A stretch of DNA of 41,336 nucleotides. Source: Spirochaetota bacterium (GTDB lineage: Bacteria > Spirochaetota > UBA4802 > JAFGDQ01). The position numbers were made by a program, and so were the translations under genes. Shown here in pieces: positions 7,682 to 17,100 of the stretch. Below the pieces are notes generated by a model. The model had not been told where the DNA came from and made no database searches. It saw nothing but the letters and a program-made list of their open reading frames with translations. The stretch covers positions 1-41,336 of the forward strand of contig JAFGSG010000066.1 in the NCBI GenBank assembly GCA_016934735.1, in the 5' to 3' direction. How positions within the stretch are numbered: position 1 is the stretch's first letter; each line of letters starts with the position of its first letter.

Positions 7682-10444
7682 TTATGCTATGTTTTTAACA
7701 ATTGCCGTACATCTCGGACAAAGCTCAGGATACTTCGTGTCCGTGCCGATGTTTTCGGTGTAGTTCCAGCAGCGTATGCATTTTTTGCCGCCGGATTTTT
7801 CTGCCAGAATAAACGACTTGTCATATTCTGCTAATCCGTCTTTTTTTTCGTTAAGGATTGTGACCCTGGCTGCCTGGAAGAAAATATTAAGATCACTGCC
7901 CATCCCAGTCAGCCATGTTTTTGTCTGCTCATCCTTCGGAAAAATCTGCAGATCCGCTTCCAGGGAAGTCCCTATTGCTTTTTCCGCTCTTTTTAATTCA
8001 AGCGCTTTAAGCGCGTCTTTCTTGATGTCGACAAGAGCTTCCATTTTATTTTCAATATCAGCATTGTTATATTTCTCATCCAGTTTGTTATATTTTTGCG
8101 TATGTATGGAGCCCTGATTATCCGAAAATTTCCATATCTCTTCTGCTGTGAAGGAAAGGACAGGGGCAGCAAGCCGCAGCATTGTTTCGTATATTTCTTT
8201 CAGGGCTGTCTGTACCGATCTGCGCTTTTTGGAATTTTTTTCTTCTATATACAGTATGTCTTTTGATATATCGAAATAAATCGAAGAAAGTTCCACAGCA
8301 CAAAAGTTGAGAAGCTTTCTGTATACAAGGTGGAACTCAAAGTTTTCGTAAGCTTTTATTATTTGAGAGGATAAATGATATAGTTTATGCAGGATCCATT
8401 TATCGATATCGTTAAGCTCTTCATATTCTAAAGCATCCTTTTGTGCGAAGTCGGAAAGATTGCCTATTATGAATTTAAATGTATTGCGTATCTTTCTGTA
8501 CGAATCCGCGACCTGTTTCATGAGGTCGCCGCCGATTCTGACATCGTTTCTGTAATCCTCGCTGGATACCCAGAGCCTTAAGATATCCGCTCCGAACTTG
8601 TTGATAAGATCAAGCGGGCTTATGACATTGCCAATTGATTTACTCATAGCAGCGCCCTTCTCGTCGAGAACGAATCCGTGCGTGACGACAGTATTGAACG
8701 GCGCACGTCCGCGCAAGGCAAGCGCCGGCCAGAGGGACGTCTGGAACCAGCCTCGATGCTGGTCGCTTCCCTCAAGATAAATGTCAGCCGGCCATCTGTG
8801 CTCTTTACGTTCGTCTAGCACAGCGAAATGCGATACGCCGGAATCGAACCATACGTCGAGTATGTCGAATTCTTTTTCAAAATCCGTACTACCGCAAGTA
8901 CATTTTGTCCCTGCAGGGATCAGGTCATGTATGTCGTCGGTATACCATGCGTCTATGCTCCTGGTGAGAGACAGTTTCGCGAAGTGCTGGATCGTGTCCG
9001 CGCTCATCAGGTTATTGCCGCATTTTCTGCATTTGAACGACGGTATAGGTACGCCCCATGACCTTTGGCGCGATAAACACCAGTCAGGACGTCCTTCAAC
9101 CATGCTCCTGAAACGCGTCTCTCCCCATGCAGGTATCCACTTTGTGTCGTCGACTGCTTTAAGCCCCAGCTTTCTCATGCCATCATGGTCGATCTTAAGG
9201 AACCATTGTTCAGTCGCCCTGAAAATAAGAGGTTTTTTGCATCTCCAGCAATGCGGATATGAGTGGGAAATATTATGTGTATAGATAAGCGCTTTTATTT
9301 CTTTTAATAACTCTACTACCTTAGGATTGGCATCAAATACATTTACGCCTTTCATTTCCGGAAATTCATCTGTAAATTTTCCCTGATTATCCACAGGAGA
9401 ATAAGTATCAAGCCCGTATTCAAGTCCAATTATATAGTCTTCGTGACCATGTCCCGGTGCAGTATGTACAATGCCGGTGCCCTGTTCCAGCGTAACGTGC
9501 GTACCGAATAATATTTTCGATTCCCTGTCAATGAACGGATGATATACTTTCATCATTTTAAGCTGATCTATCGTTACAGGTTTCTTTTCGCCTTTTCTGA
9601 TTCCTGTAATTTCTGCCATCGCGTCCACCAGACCGTCTGCAACAATGTAATATTCATTGCCGAATTTGTACGCTGAATACGGAAAATCCGGATGAAAAGA
9701 TAAAGCCAGATTTGCAGGCAATGTCCATGGCGTTGTTGTCCATATTACGACATACAAATTGTCTTTATCGAGTCCATCAATGTCAGCTGTTTTCGGGTCA
9801 ACTTTGAATTTTACATATACTGAAGGAGAGGTATGGTCTCCGTATTCCACTTCCGCTTCTGCAAGCGCTGTTTCGCAGGTCGGGCACCAGTAGATAGGCT
9901 TTTTACTTCTGTAGATAAAACCCTTTCTATATATTTCACCAAGAACTTCCAGAATCCTGGATTCGTATTTTTCGGACATTGTTAAATAGGGATTCTTAAA
10001 ATCTCCGAAAATACCAAGCCTTTTGAATTCGCTCATCTGGATCTTGATCCATTTTTCTGCGGATTTTCTGCATTTTTTTCTTATACTAATAACATCAAGA
10101 CTATCTTTGTTTTCCTGTAATTCCTTAAGAACGTGGAGTTCTATCGGCAGGCCATGGCAGTCCCAGCCTGGTACGTATGGGCTCTTAAAGCCCATCATTG
10201 TTTTATGTTTTATTATAATATCCTTTAATATCTTATTCAAAGCATGGCCAACGTGTATATTGCCGTTGGCATATGGCGGCCCGTCATGAAGAATAAATAT
10301 TTCGGATCCGGTTCTGCTTTTCTGAATTTCTTCATATATATTCTGCCCTTCCCATTTTTTTAGCATTTCAGGTTCCCTCTGGGAAAGATTAGCTTTCATA
10401 GGGAAATCCGTAGCCGGCAGATTGATAGTCTTTGAGTAATCCAT
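7682..10444 (-). CDS. ileS: Isoleucyl-tRNA synthetase
   Basis: IleS charges tRNA-Ile with isoleucine and edits valine. The protein is 920 residues, typical of the bacterial type. It contains the class I HIGH motif as HVGH at residues 64-67, the editing (CP1) domain with GTGIVHTAPGHG, the WFDSGVSH segment, and at about residues 597-601 the second signature as AMSKS instead of KMSKS. The C-terminal zinc finger is intact, with CIRC followed by CPRC. The start ATG has GAGGA five bases upstream. No T-box leader is seen upstream. The loss of the first lysine of KMSKS is the only oddity; the second, catalytically more important lysine is kept. Confidence 0.97.
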   Translation of the reverse strand: MDYSKTINLPATDFPMKANLSQREPEMLKKWEGQNIYEEIQKSRTGSEIFILHDGPPYANGNIHVGHALNKILKDIIIKHKTMMGFKSPYVPGWDCHGLPIELHVLKELQENKDSLDVISIRKKCRKSAEKWIKIQMSEFKRLGIFGDFKNPYLTMSEKYESRILEVLGEIYRKGFIYRSKKPIYWCPTCETALAEAEVEYGDHTSPSVYVKFKVDPKTADIDGLDKDNLYVVIWTTTPWTLPANLALSFHPDFPYSAYKFGNEYYIVADGLVDAMAEITGIRKGEKKPVTIDQLKMMKVYHPFIDRESKILFGTHVTLEQGTGIVHTAPGHGHEDYIIGLEYGLDTYSPVDNQGKFTDEFPEMKGVNVFDANPKVVELLKEIKALIYTHNISHSYPHCWRCKKPLIFRATEQWFLKIDHDGMRKLGLKAVDDTKWIPAWGETRFRSMVEGRPDWCLSRQRSWGVPIPSFKCRKCGNNLMSADTIQHFAKLSLTRSIDAWYTDDIHDLIPAGTKCTCGSTDFEKEFDILDVWFDSGVSHFAVLDERKEHRWPADIYLEGSDQHRGWFQTSLWPALALRGRAPFNTVVTHGFVLDEKGAAMSKSIGNVISPLDLINKFGADILRLWVSSEDYRNDVRIGGDLMKQVADSYRKIRNTFKFIIGNLSDFAQKDALEYEELNDIDKWILHKLYHLSSQIIKAYENFEFHLVYRKLLNFCAVELSSIYFDISKDILYIEEKNSKKRRSVQTALKEIYETMLRLAAPVLSFTAEEIWKFSDNQGSIHTQKYNKLDEKYNNADIENKMEALVDIKKDALKALELKRAEKAIGTSLEADLQIFPKDEQTKTWLTGMGSDLNIFFQAARVTILNEKKDGLAEYDKSFILAEKSGGKKCIRCWNYTENIGTDTKYPELCPRCTAIVKNIA

Positions 10445-10701
10445 AATTCCTCGTCAGTAAATGAATCGTATTATTTAAAATTGTTGTGTTTTCGCATAGA
10501 ACATCTGAACAATAATTAAATTTTAAGGATTTATAAACGCATCCCGTAGAATGTTTTGTCAATATATTTTTAATGGAATTATAGTCTTATATTGTAATAT
10601 TTAGGAAGTGTTTCATTACTTTTCAAATTTATAAATATCATTTATTACTTTTTACAGGTTTAAGATTGTGCCATAAATGAGCAAAAAGGATAATATCTCT
10701 T

Positions 10702-10742
10702 CCGGATCTGCGTAAAAAACATCCTGTTTTACGCAGTTCCGG
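10702..10742. repeat. Long GC-rich hairpin between rlmD and ileS
   Basis: The arms CTGCGTAAAA (10708-10717) and TTTTACGCAG (10727-10736) are perfectly complementary around a 9-base loop. They extend outward through one T-T mismatch to CCGGA/TCCGG, giving a stem of about 15 pairs. It stands out in the otherwise AT-rich 369-bp gap 10445-10813. It lies downstream of rlmD and upstream of ileS, both leftward. There is no T run on either side, so a simple intrinsic terminator is not evident; processing, attenuation or a repeat-element origin are possible. The rest of this gap shows nothing convincing. Confidence 0.6.
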
Positions 10743-10813
10743 CAGTGTCCTGTCGCTTACTACATAGATAATATCATTTTTGTTCATTTATGAATTGCGC
10801 AGTGAAATAGACT

Positions 10814-11938
10814 CTAAGTAAAAAGCGCTATAAGTTCAATGTGCTGAGTGGCCGGGAACATATCAATCATTGATAATTTCTGCATTTTGCGACCGCTTTC
10901 GATGAAATCGCGTGCGTCTCTTGCAAAGGTCGCCGGATCGCACGATACGTAAACAATGCGTTCGGGAGCCAGCGCTTTCAATGCTCCGCGGGCTTTCGCG
11001 GAAAGTCCGGCGCGCGGCGGGTCTGCGATCGCAGTCTCAAAGCGCTCGTGAAGCAGAGAGGCATCCGAAGCAGCAAGCGTTTTAAAGAACGCATTCGGGA
11101 TGCCGTTAAGCTTCGCGTTATGCCTTGCCCGATGAATGCTCTCTTTGCTTGTATCAATACCAAGGGCTTTCCTGGCGTTCTTTGCCAGGAAAAGCGTAAA
11201 AAAGCCCACGCCGCACCCAATATCGATAATATTTTTATTTTTATCAGGTTCTGCGTATTGTGTAACGGTGTCGAGCATTCTGCCTCGCAGGAATCTGTTT
11301 GTTTGGAAGAAAAGCGAAATATCGCGTTCATAGAGGATCCCGCATTCGTTCTCAATTATCCTTGTGTCCTTATCCAATGATGAAACGCACCCTGAGTCCG
11401 GTGAACAGGCTATCTTGATTTCGCCGCCGGTTTTAGGGACCGTATTCAGCTTCTGCAGGATTTCCCATGAAAGAAGCAGACAGCCCTGTTCAGGGAAGTT
11501 AACCAGGCGGTTAGAGTCCTTTTCGTAAAATCCGAAAGCGTGTTTGGAAGATTTTATTGAGGTATGGCTTCGATAGTGAAAACGTTCTGCCTTTATCAAT
11601 GAGATTTCCGGGATGTCTTTTTTATCAATACGGCTTCTTGTTAATGTCTCTATCAGTATTTCTTTTTTAAAGTTCAGTTCCGTGTCATAATCAATGTTCA
11701 GATAATCGCATCCCCCGCAATTTCCGAAGTTGGGGCATTCCGGCTCAATTCTCTGCTCCGACTTTTTGATGATTTGAATTATCCTGCCGAAAGAATAATC
11801 TTTTTTTTCAAGGTATATCTCAATACTGACTGTTTCTTCTGGAAGCGCATTCTGCACGAAACATGCTTTGCCGTTATGGAAACCGAGCCCGTAACCGCCG
11901 TAAGCCGACTTTTGAATTATAAGGTCAATAGTATGCAT
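10814..11938 (-). CDS. rlmD: 23S rRNA (uracil-C5)-methyltransferase, RlmD/RumA family
   Basis: The enzyme transfers a methyl group from S-adenosylmethionine to C5 of a uridine, usually U1939 of 23S rRNA. The protein is about 374 residues from the ATG at 11938; an in-frame TTG at 11950 is an alternative start. An N-terminal TRAM-like RNA-binding segment (YGGYGLGF) is followed by the iron-sulfur cysteines ECPNFGNCGGC, the SAM-binding GCGVGFFTLFLA, the motif ADPPRAGLS and the catalytic SCDPATFARD, whose cysteine attacks the uracil. The family includes RlmCD and TrmA-like enzymes, so the exact uridine cannot be fixed from sequence. It is divergent from dapL. Confidence 0.9.
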   Translation of the reverse strand: MHTIDLIIQKSAYGGYGLGFHNGKACFVQNALPEETVSIEIYLEKKDYSFGRIIQIIKKSEQRIEPECPNFGNCGGCDYLNIDYDTELNFKKEILIETLTRSRIDKKDIPEISLIKAERFHYRSHTSIKSSKHAFGFYEKDSNRLVNFPEQGCLLLSWEILQKLNTVPKTGGEIKIACSPDSGCVSSLDKDTRIIENECGILYERDISLFFQTNRFLRGRMLDTVTQYAEPDKNKNIIDIGCGVGFFTLFLAKNARKALGIDTSKESIHRARHNAKLNGIPNAFFKTLAASDASLLHERFETAIADPPRAGLSAKARGALKALAPERIVYVSCDPATFARDARDFIESGRKMQKLSMIDMFPATQHIELIALFT

Positions 11939-11992
11939 TTTCTTAAACAAGTTTTCTCAAAATATGTTTTGTTTTGCAATGTATTTCAATTT

Positions 11993-12046
11993 ATTATTAG
12001 CTATCTAAATAAAAGCATAATTTAGAGATGGCTTTTAATTATTTTC
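11993..12046. repeat. Short imperfect inverted repeat, member of the ATCTCAAAA-terminus family
   Basis: The left arm TTATTAGCTATCTAAA and the right arm, which reads AAAAGCCATCTCTAAA on the other strand, form an imperfect hairpin of about 54 bp in the divergent rlmD-dapL intergenic region. The right arm shares AAGCCATCTC with the end of the longer element at 17101-17316. I read it as a reduced copy of the same element, though AT-rich sequence makes chance similarity possible. Confidence 0.4.
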
Positions 12047-12145
12047 AATAAAAATTTTAAAAATATACTTTACAGTTTTTCAAAAGGCATAAAAGAAACA
12101 TTAATATTATAAGAATAAAAAAATGCAGCACAATCAGGAGATAAA

Positions 12146-13378
12146 ATGGCACATGTCAATGAGAACCATATAAAACTTCCCGGGAGTTATTTATTCGCAG
12201 AGATTGCGAGGCGGGTAAATGTTTTTAAGAATGAGCATCCGGATGCCGGGATCATAAGGCTTGGCATAGGCGATGTTACAAGGCCGCTTCCGCAGGCTTC
12301 GATAGATGCAATGCACAAGGCTGTTGACGATATGGCTCATGAGTCAACCTTTAAAGGTTATCCTGAATACGAAGGATATGATTTTCTGATACAGAAGATC
12401 ATCGATATCGATTATAAAAAGCGCGGTATAAATATTCAGAAAGATGAGGTATTTGTGAGTGACGGTGCTAAGAGCGACACCGCAAATATACAGGAACTTT
12501 TCGATCTTAATAATATTATTGCAGTTACTGATCCGGTTTATCCGGTCTATGTTGACAGCAATGTAATGGCAGGCAGATCAGGGGAGCTTGGTAAAGACGG
12601 CAGATGGAGCAAAATCGTCTATCTTCCATGCACTGCTGAAAATAAATTTATGCCGGAATTACCAAAACAAAAAGTTGATATAATATATCTTTGCTTTCCG
12701 AATAATCCGACAGGCATGACTCTCACAAAAGCGGAGCTTAAAAAATGGGTAGATTATGCCAGGTCCGAAAAAGCGGTAATACTCTTCGATTCAGCATATG
12801 AAGCGTATATCAGCGCAGAGGATGTACCGCGCAGTATTTTCGAGATCGAAGGCGCGCGTGAGGTGGCTATTGAGTTCCGCAGTTTCTCAAAGACAGCGGG
12901 CTTCACAGGCACACGCTGCGCATACACAATAATCCCGCGCGAAGTTGCTGCGTATTCCGCAGACGGGCAGGCGCACAACCTTAACAGGATGTGGTACAGG
13001 CGCCAGGCTACCAAGTTCAACGGCGTTTCGTATATTGTACAGAGAGGCGCGGAAGCAGTCTATTCCGGTGAGGGGCAAAAGCAGGTGCAGGCTCTCGTGG
13101 GATATTACATGACCAATGCAAAAATAATTCTCGAAGGTCTGAAAGCGGTCGGGCTGCAGGCGTTCGGGGGCGTAAACGCGCCTTACATCTGGGTCAAGGT
13201 ACCGGGCGGCGACTCGTGGGCTTTCTTTGACAGGCTGCTTAACGAGATCAATATTGTGGGCACACCGGGGGCAGGCTTCGGCCCGAGCGGCGAGGGGTAT
13301 TTTCGGCTTACAGCGTTCGGAAGCAGGGAGAACACAGAGGAAGCGGTTGAGCGGCTGAAGAAGTGGAATATCACATAA
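12146..13378 (+). CDS. dapL: LL-diaminopimelate aminotransferase
   Basis: DapL converts tetrahydrodipicolinate directly to LL-diaminopimelate with glutamate as amino donor, a one-step route to lysine and peptidoglycan precursors. The protein is 410 residues, the usual length, of fold-type I PLP aminotransferases. It has the DapL-typical beginning with [14 protein letters not shown] and [12 protein letters not shown], the FPNNPTG motif, and [12 protein letters not shown] with the PLP lysine at residue 249. A GGAG site lies about six bases before the ATG. It is a single-gene unit, divergent from rlmD and followed by a hairpin terminator. DapL occurs in plants, Chlamydiae, Leptospira and some other phyla, so it has some value for placing the organism. 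Confidence 0.96.
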   Translation: MAHVNENHIKLPGSYLFAEIARRVNVFKNEHPDAGIIRLGIGDVTRPLPQASIDAMHKAVDDMAHESTFKGYPEYEGYDFLIQKIIDIDYKKRGINIQKDEVFVSDGAKSDTANIQELFDLNNIIAVTDPVYPVYVDSNVMAGRSGELGKDGRWSKIVYLPCTAENKFMPELPKQKVDIIYLCFPNNPTGMTLTKAELKKWVDYARSEKAVILFDSAYEAYISAEDVPRSIFEIEGAREVAIEFRSFSKTAGFTGTRCAYTIIPREVAAYSADGQAHNLNRMWYRRQATKFNGVSYIVQRGAEAVYSGEGQKQVQALVGYYMTNAKIILEGLKAVGLQAFGGVNAPYIWVKVPGGDSWAFFDRLLNEINIVGTPGAGFGPSGEGYFRLTAFGSRENTEEAVERLKKWNIT

Positions 13379-13401
13379 AATACTTGCCGCAAGTGTTTTA
13401 T
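13375..13401. terminator. Hairpin terminator at the dapL stop codon
   Basis: Arms of 12 bases, ATAAAATACTTG (13375-13386) and CAAGTGTTTTAT (13390-13401), pair with one G-T wobble around the loop CCG. The left arm includes the dapL TAA stop. It lies between dapL and the convergent barrel gene that stops at 13443, so it may serve both. The T run is short. Confidence 0.6.
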
Positions 13402-13442
13402 GAAAACTAAAATTTTATTGATATATTCATTTCGTTTATAAA

Positions 13443-14798
13443 TCAGAACGCGAAGTTAAATCCCCCGAAAACAAAATACTGGTTTGACGACCCCGACGGA
13501 TATGCCGAACCCGGGATGAACATCGCGCAGTTAAGGAATACGGAAAGATCCGAATAAAGTATCCATTTATATGAAAGGTCCAGCCCGTGGCCGGCTATTC
13601 TTTTGTTGCCGGAAGCTCCGGTATCCGGTAGAGGCGCTTCGGTTTTATCTTTCAAGTACAACGAATACTTAAATATAACATACATTCTCTTAAACAGGAG
13701 TTTATTCGATTCCGACATGGGTGCGATCGAGCCTCCAAGCCTGAGAATGTGAATGTTCATGAGATACGGCCTTAGCGCGTATCCTCCGAGGTATGTGCCA
13801 AAATAAGTGAAGCCGTTATCTTTCCCGGAAGTATTGCCGTTCGGAGCTTTACTGCCCCTGTCCTTGTCGCCGGAACCCATCGCGTACTGAAATATAGCTG
13901 TCGGGTTATATTTCATGTTGAAGTAGTAATCCGCTTCAGCGTTTACTGCATATGCGGATATGGTTTCTTTATCACCGCCGCCCGTGTATGACTTTCCTGT
14001 CTCGTAAACGAGTTCCGCGTAGTACGAAATGTTTTCTCCCACAAAACCCTTTGAGCCTGCTCCCCAGTATTGCGAATCGTACTTTGTCCTGTCGTCTTCG
14101 GCGTCATCCTGCCTGTCGAACTGCATGAGCACGAACGCGTAAATGGCCTGGTTCTCTATCGTTCTGGAGAACACGCTGCCGAGAAACGCGCGTTTTGCCC
14201 CGTCGGAAATATCTTTTGAACTCAGCCCGTACGGATTGTTCTCCTCAGAAAGAAGCCCTGTGTACATGCCCAATGCATTAATGTTGATTACCGGCGAGTA
14301 ATAGCCGAAATCGGCACCGTCGCCGCGGCCGTTCAAAACAAGGCCAGTGCCGATTGTGTAAAATTTTCTTCCGGCGGAAATAGTCATGTTTTTATCCGGA
14401 GTAGTCATGCCTGCATACAGCATATCGAGATCTATATCGTTATCGGTTTTATCCATATCCGGATAGTCTTTATTTTTAATGATGCGTGTGAATGTATCCT
14501 TGATTCTTCCGTAAGCGAAAATATCTTTCCATATATAAGATTTTACCCAGAGTCTTGTATCCAGGGTTGCAATGGCCAGGGACTGGTCGTCGTTCCACTG
14601 ATCGTAGAGCGTAGTTGTTATCCATCCACCGAACTGAACGCCGTCTGTCAGGTAAGAGCGCTGTTTTATAGAGGCTGCCATATCCTGGTCAACGATTTCA
14701 GCCTGAGATTTTAATTCTTCTGTCTGCACCTTTTTTTGTGCGTATAAGCTTACCGGCAAAAGAACTGCCGTAAGTGTAATTATCAGTAGTCTCTTCAT
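13443..14798 (-). CDS. Predicted outer-membrane beta-barrel protein
   Basis: The 451-residue protein begins with a classical signal peptide of about 20 residues ending in SLYA-Q. The mature part alternates aromatic and polar residues in amphipathic strands, is rich in Tyr, Gly and Asp, and ends in FNFAF with the terminal phenylalanine typical of BAM substrates. It contains strands such as GGWITTTLYDQW and loops like KYNPTAIFQYAMGSGDKDRG, reminiscent of alginate-export or porin-like barrels, but I cannot assign a family. Its start overlaps the stop of the upstream exported-protein gene as ATGA. It is the last gene of a four-gene envelope operon that also encodes a lipoprotein and a FecR-domain protein. 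The substrate is unknown. Confidence 0.75.
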   Translation of the reverse strand: MKRLLIITLTAVLLPVSLYAQKKVQTEELKSQAEIVDQDMAASIKQRSYLTDGVQFGGWITTTLYDQWNDDQSLAIATLDTRLWVKSYIWKDIFAYGRIKDTFTRIIKNKDYPDMDKTDNDIDLDMLYAGMTTPDKNMTISAGRKFYTIGTGLVLNGRGDGADFGYYSPVININALGMYTGLLSEENNPYGLSSKDISDGAKRAFLGSVFSRTIENQAIYAFVLMQFDRQDDAEDDRTKYDSQYWGAGSKGFVGENISYYAELVYETGKSYTGGGDKETISAYAVNAEADYYFNMKYNPTAIFQYAMGSGDKDRGSKAPNGNTSGKDNGFTYFGTYLGGYALRPYLMNIHILRLGGSIAPMSESNKLLFKRMYVIFKYSLYLKDKTEAPLPDTGASGNKRIAGHGLDLSYKWILYSDLSVFLNCAMFIPGSAYPSGSSNQYFVFGGFNFAF

Positions 14799-15241
14799 TT
14801 GGATGCTCCTTTGTCTTTGTATTCCGAAGCAAGAGTCAGAAATTCAATAAGTTCTTCGCCGCTCATTGTGTCGTATTCGCTCGCGTCCGCGTTAAGAAGC
14901 CCGTGAGCTACGCACGCGCGGAAAGCGTAACGTTCCGATTTAAATAAAGTGAATACAACAGAGTCTGTCAGGTTTAGAGCGTTTGCGACTTTAAGAGAAA
15001 TAAAGCCTTTCTTTAACACCGCGTTGTTCGCGGGGCCGTCTTTGGATAACGGCTCTTTTTTACCGATTACAAGTTCAAAGAGCTTTAACGCATCTCCGAC
15101 TGTGGCTTTATCCTTTTTGCTGAGGTTGTCTAAGAAGGCTACTTCGTCAAAAGCCTGTGCTTTTGCCTGTCTTGGCTGAACAGCTATAATAAGTGAAAAA
15201 ATAATTAATCCGGCTATAGTTGATTTTTTCATTGTTTTCAC
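14795..15241 (-). CDS. Small exported protein of unknown function
   Basis: The 148-residue protein carries a signal peptide (MKTMKKSTIAGLIIFSLIIA) with probable cleavage after AKAQA. The mature part is predicted mainly helical, with a SKKDKATVGDALKLFELVIG segment and one cysteine. An AAGGTG site lies a few bases before the ATG. It is coupled by ATGA overlap to the following outer-membrane barrel and lies 11 bp after the FecR-domain gene, so it should be made together with both. I do not recognise a family; a periplasmic partner of the barrel is inference from position. Confidence 0.72.
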   Translation of the reverse strand: MKTMKKSTIAGLIIFSLIIAVQPRQAKAQAFDEVAFLDNLSKKDKATVGDALKLFELVIGKKEPLSKDGPANNAVLKKGFISLKVANALNLTDSVVFTLFKSERYAFRACVAHGLLNADASEYDTMSGEELIEFLTLASEYKDKGASK

Positions 15242-15252
15242 CTTTTTATGTA

Positions 15253-15987
15253 TTATGGAAATACCGGACTGACTGTTACGTTTCCGGTCCCATATGGACT
15301 GGGTATATCACCAATCCCCCCCTGATCGGGTGAAGACGGAATAAAGTCAGATAACAAAAGAAGATATTGTTTCTCTTCATCTGTCAGATTGCCAATTAGG
15401 CCGCCTTTTGTTTCGTCTATAAGGCCGCCCGCTATGTTATCAGGAGACGGTTTGCCGTTATCCTGTCTGAAAGTTAGCTTTCCGCGCAGAAACCTCCTGA
15501 GGCCGTTCATGTTTTCTCCGAGAATTTCGCCCTCAAGCACCTTTATGAGCATTCCCGTTCCCGGGCCGTAGAATACTTCCTGCTCGGTACCTCTCACGCT
15601 TGATGTTGCTATTGGAGTCGATATTTTAAAGGAAGTTTTAAGTGTTTTTACCCTCGATACCCTCGCCCTTAATCCGCCGCGCTTAAGTCCTATTGTCGTG
15701 TTCGATTCCGTCCTGCTGAGGTTGTTTTCTTCTATTTTAAGCATGCTCATCTGACTTATGGTGACAGAGCTCCCGTTCACGTTAAGCACCGCACCCGACT
15801 TAACGCCTGTACTTATCTTCACGCCTTCAGGTAATTTAAGCCCGGGTTTAAGATCAATCCATTGCCTGCCGGTTTTGTATTTTGCCTGCCCTTTAACCGA
15901 GACTACGGTTATTTCAGCAAAGGAAGTCAAAGCAAACCTTATAAAGAATATTATTACTGATAATATCAGAATGATTTTCTTTTTCAT
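15253..15987 (-). CDS. Exported FecR-domain protein
   Basis: The 244-residue protein has a signal peptide or N-terminal anchor over residues 1-25. A FecR-like domain (PF04773) follows over about residues 28-155, with the typical order VSVKGQAKYK, GVKISTGVKSGAVL, and then SVRGTEQEVFYGPGTGMLIKVLEGEI; the SVRGTE pattern is a hallmark of the family. The C-terminus is Gly/Pro/Ser-rich with GGIGDIPSPYGTG and may be a linker. In classical systems FecR is an anti-sigma regulator, but free-standing exported FecR-domain proteins are common in spirochaetes and others with no sigma partner, as here. It is the second gene of the envelope operon, 26 bp after the lipoprotein gene, with GAGGG before its ATG. 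Confidence 0.85.
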   Translation of the reverse strand: MKKKIILILSVIIFFIRFALTSFAEITVVSVKGQAKYKTGRQWIDLKPGLKLPEGVKISTGVKSGAVLNVNGSSVTISQMSMLKIEENNLSRTESNTTIGLKRGGLRARVSRVKTLKTSFKISTPIATSSVRGTEQEVFYGPGTGMLIKVLEGEILGENMNGLRRFLRGKLTFRQDNGKPSPDNIAGGLIDETKGGLIGNLTDEEKQYLLLLSDFIPSSPDQGGIGDIPSPYGTGNVTVSPVFP

Positions 15988-16013
15988 GTTTTTCCCTCTA
16001 AATGGAATATCTT

Positions 16014-16808
16014 CTAAAATAATCCATAAATATACTGGACTTCGGTCATTCCTTCATCAAATACAAATAAATAATTGATGTCACTATAATAATCTTCTAT
16101 GCTTACCGGAATCGGCCTGCCTCCACCTCCAAACCCTGGGGTTGGAATTCTTAAATAATAGAAATATTCATTACCAGGTATTAAATCTAATGAATCCTCA
16201 TAACTCTCACTTTCGATTGCAAGGATTGTTAACGGAGTAGTGCCAAACGTTCCATCGCAGGAAGTACCGAGGCATGCTCTGTAAATTTCTATATCACTAA
16301 AAGCAATTAAAGTTGCATCAGCATCCCATGTTATAGAAATAAAATTTTGTTCTGTATCAGAAATTGCGTAAACATCATTGAAAGACGGATACATAGTTAA
16401 CGAAAAAGAAACGTCTCCGCCGCTAAGATTCACAACATTTTGCCCAACATAATTTATCTCTGAATCCGGGCTTATACTGTACAACCCAAAAATCCTATTA
16501 TCGCCGTTAGGCACTTCAATGCTAACTGAGCTTGCAGTTCCGGGCGCAGTAGTATATCTTAAGTCCATATCTTCCGCAACGACTAAAAGAGAATAGTATT
16601 CGGTATCACCAGGTGAATATTGCGCATAAGCTGGCTTAGCAAAAAAATTAAATATTCTGTCTATAAGCGGTAATTTTTCCTGCTCCAGTGAAGCATGCCC
16701 GCCTTTGGAAAAGTAAACAGTAACATTTGTTGTGTCCGACGAAGCGCACGCTGTGAGCAGAATTGCGCTTAAGAACAGAATAAGTGCAAGTAATCGTTTG
16801 GTTTTCAT
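16014..16808 (-). CDS. Lipoprotein, first gene of the FecR/barrel operon
   Basis: The 264-residue protein starts with a signal peptide ending in LLTAC, predicting lipidation at Cys21. The centre is beta-rich, and ITWDADATLIAFSDIEIYR followed later by PGNEYFYYLRI has the look of a fibronectin type III-like strand order. A strong AGGAGG site lies six bases before the ATG, marking it as the probable first cistron of a leftward operon with the FecR-domain, small exported and barrel genes. I do not recognise a named family. It is probably an envelope or surface protein; a role in anchoring or sensing with the barrel is inference. Confidence 0.75.
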   Translation of the reverse strand: MKTKRLLALILFLSAILLTACASSDTTNVTVYFSKGGHASLEQEKLPLIDRIFNFFAKPAYAQYSPGDTEYYSLLVVAEDMDLRYTTAPGTASSVSIEVPNGDNRIFGLYSISPDSEINYVGQNVVNLSGGDVSFSLTMYPSFNDVYAISDTEQNFISITWDADATLIAFSDIEIYRACLGTSCDGTFGTTPLTILAIESESYEDSLDLIPGNEYFYYLRIPTPGFGGGGRPIPVSIEDYYSDINYLFVFDEGMTEVQYIYGLF

Positions 16809-17100
16809 TTTGTACCTCCTGTGCTGTGAGTAAGTGCGGAATTGATAGGCTGGATTCCTGCAGCTTTATTGATATGAAAGTAAATAGCATTGCCCGGTTT
16901 TAAATTGTTCAGGCAATCTATCATCAGAGCTAAGAGGCAGGAATATATTTATATTATTTTAAAATTATTATAAGAATTTATGCAGTCATTGTCAACTACT
17001 ATAAACGCATAAAAGATGCATATTGAAATTATTATTATAAGCGGAATACTATCCAAAGTGGAACAGCTTAAGGTAAAACAATCGGTTTTTTACTTAATTT

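Noticed and set aside
8781-9284. A 167-residue plus-strand frame opposite ileS.
   Set aside because: Shadow of ileS coding sequence; the composition has no sign of an independent gene.
10445-10640. T-box riboswitch upstream of ileS.
   Set aside because: No T-box core sequence (complement of the tRNA acceptor end) and no specifier-loop structure are visible.
10638-10787. A 49-residue minus-strand frame starting MNKNDIIYVVSDRT between rlmD and ileS.
   Set aside because: No ribosome binding site, no recognisable family, and its middle is the long hairpin at 10702-10742, which explains the sequence better.
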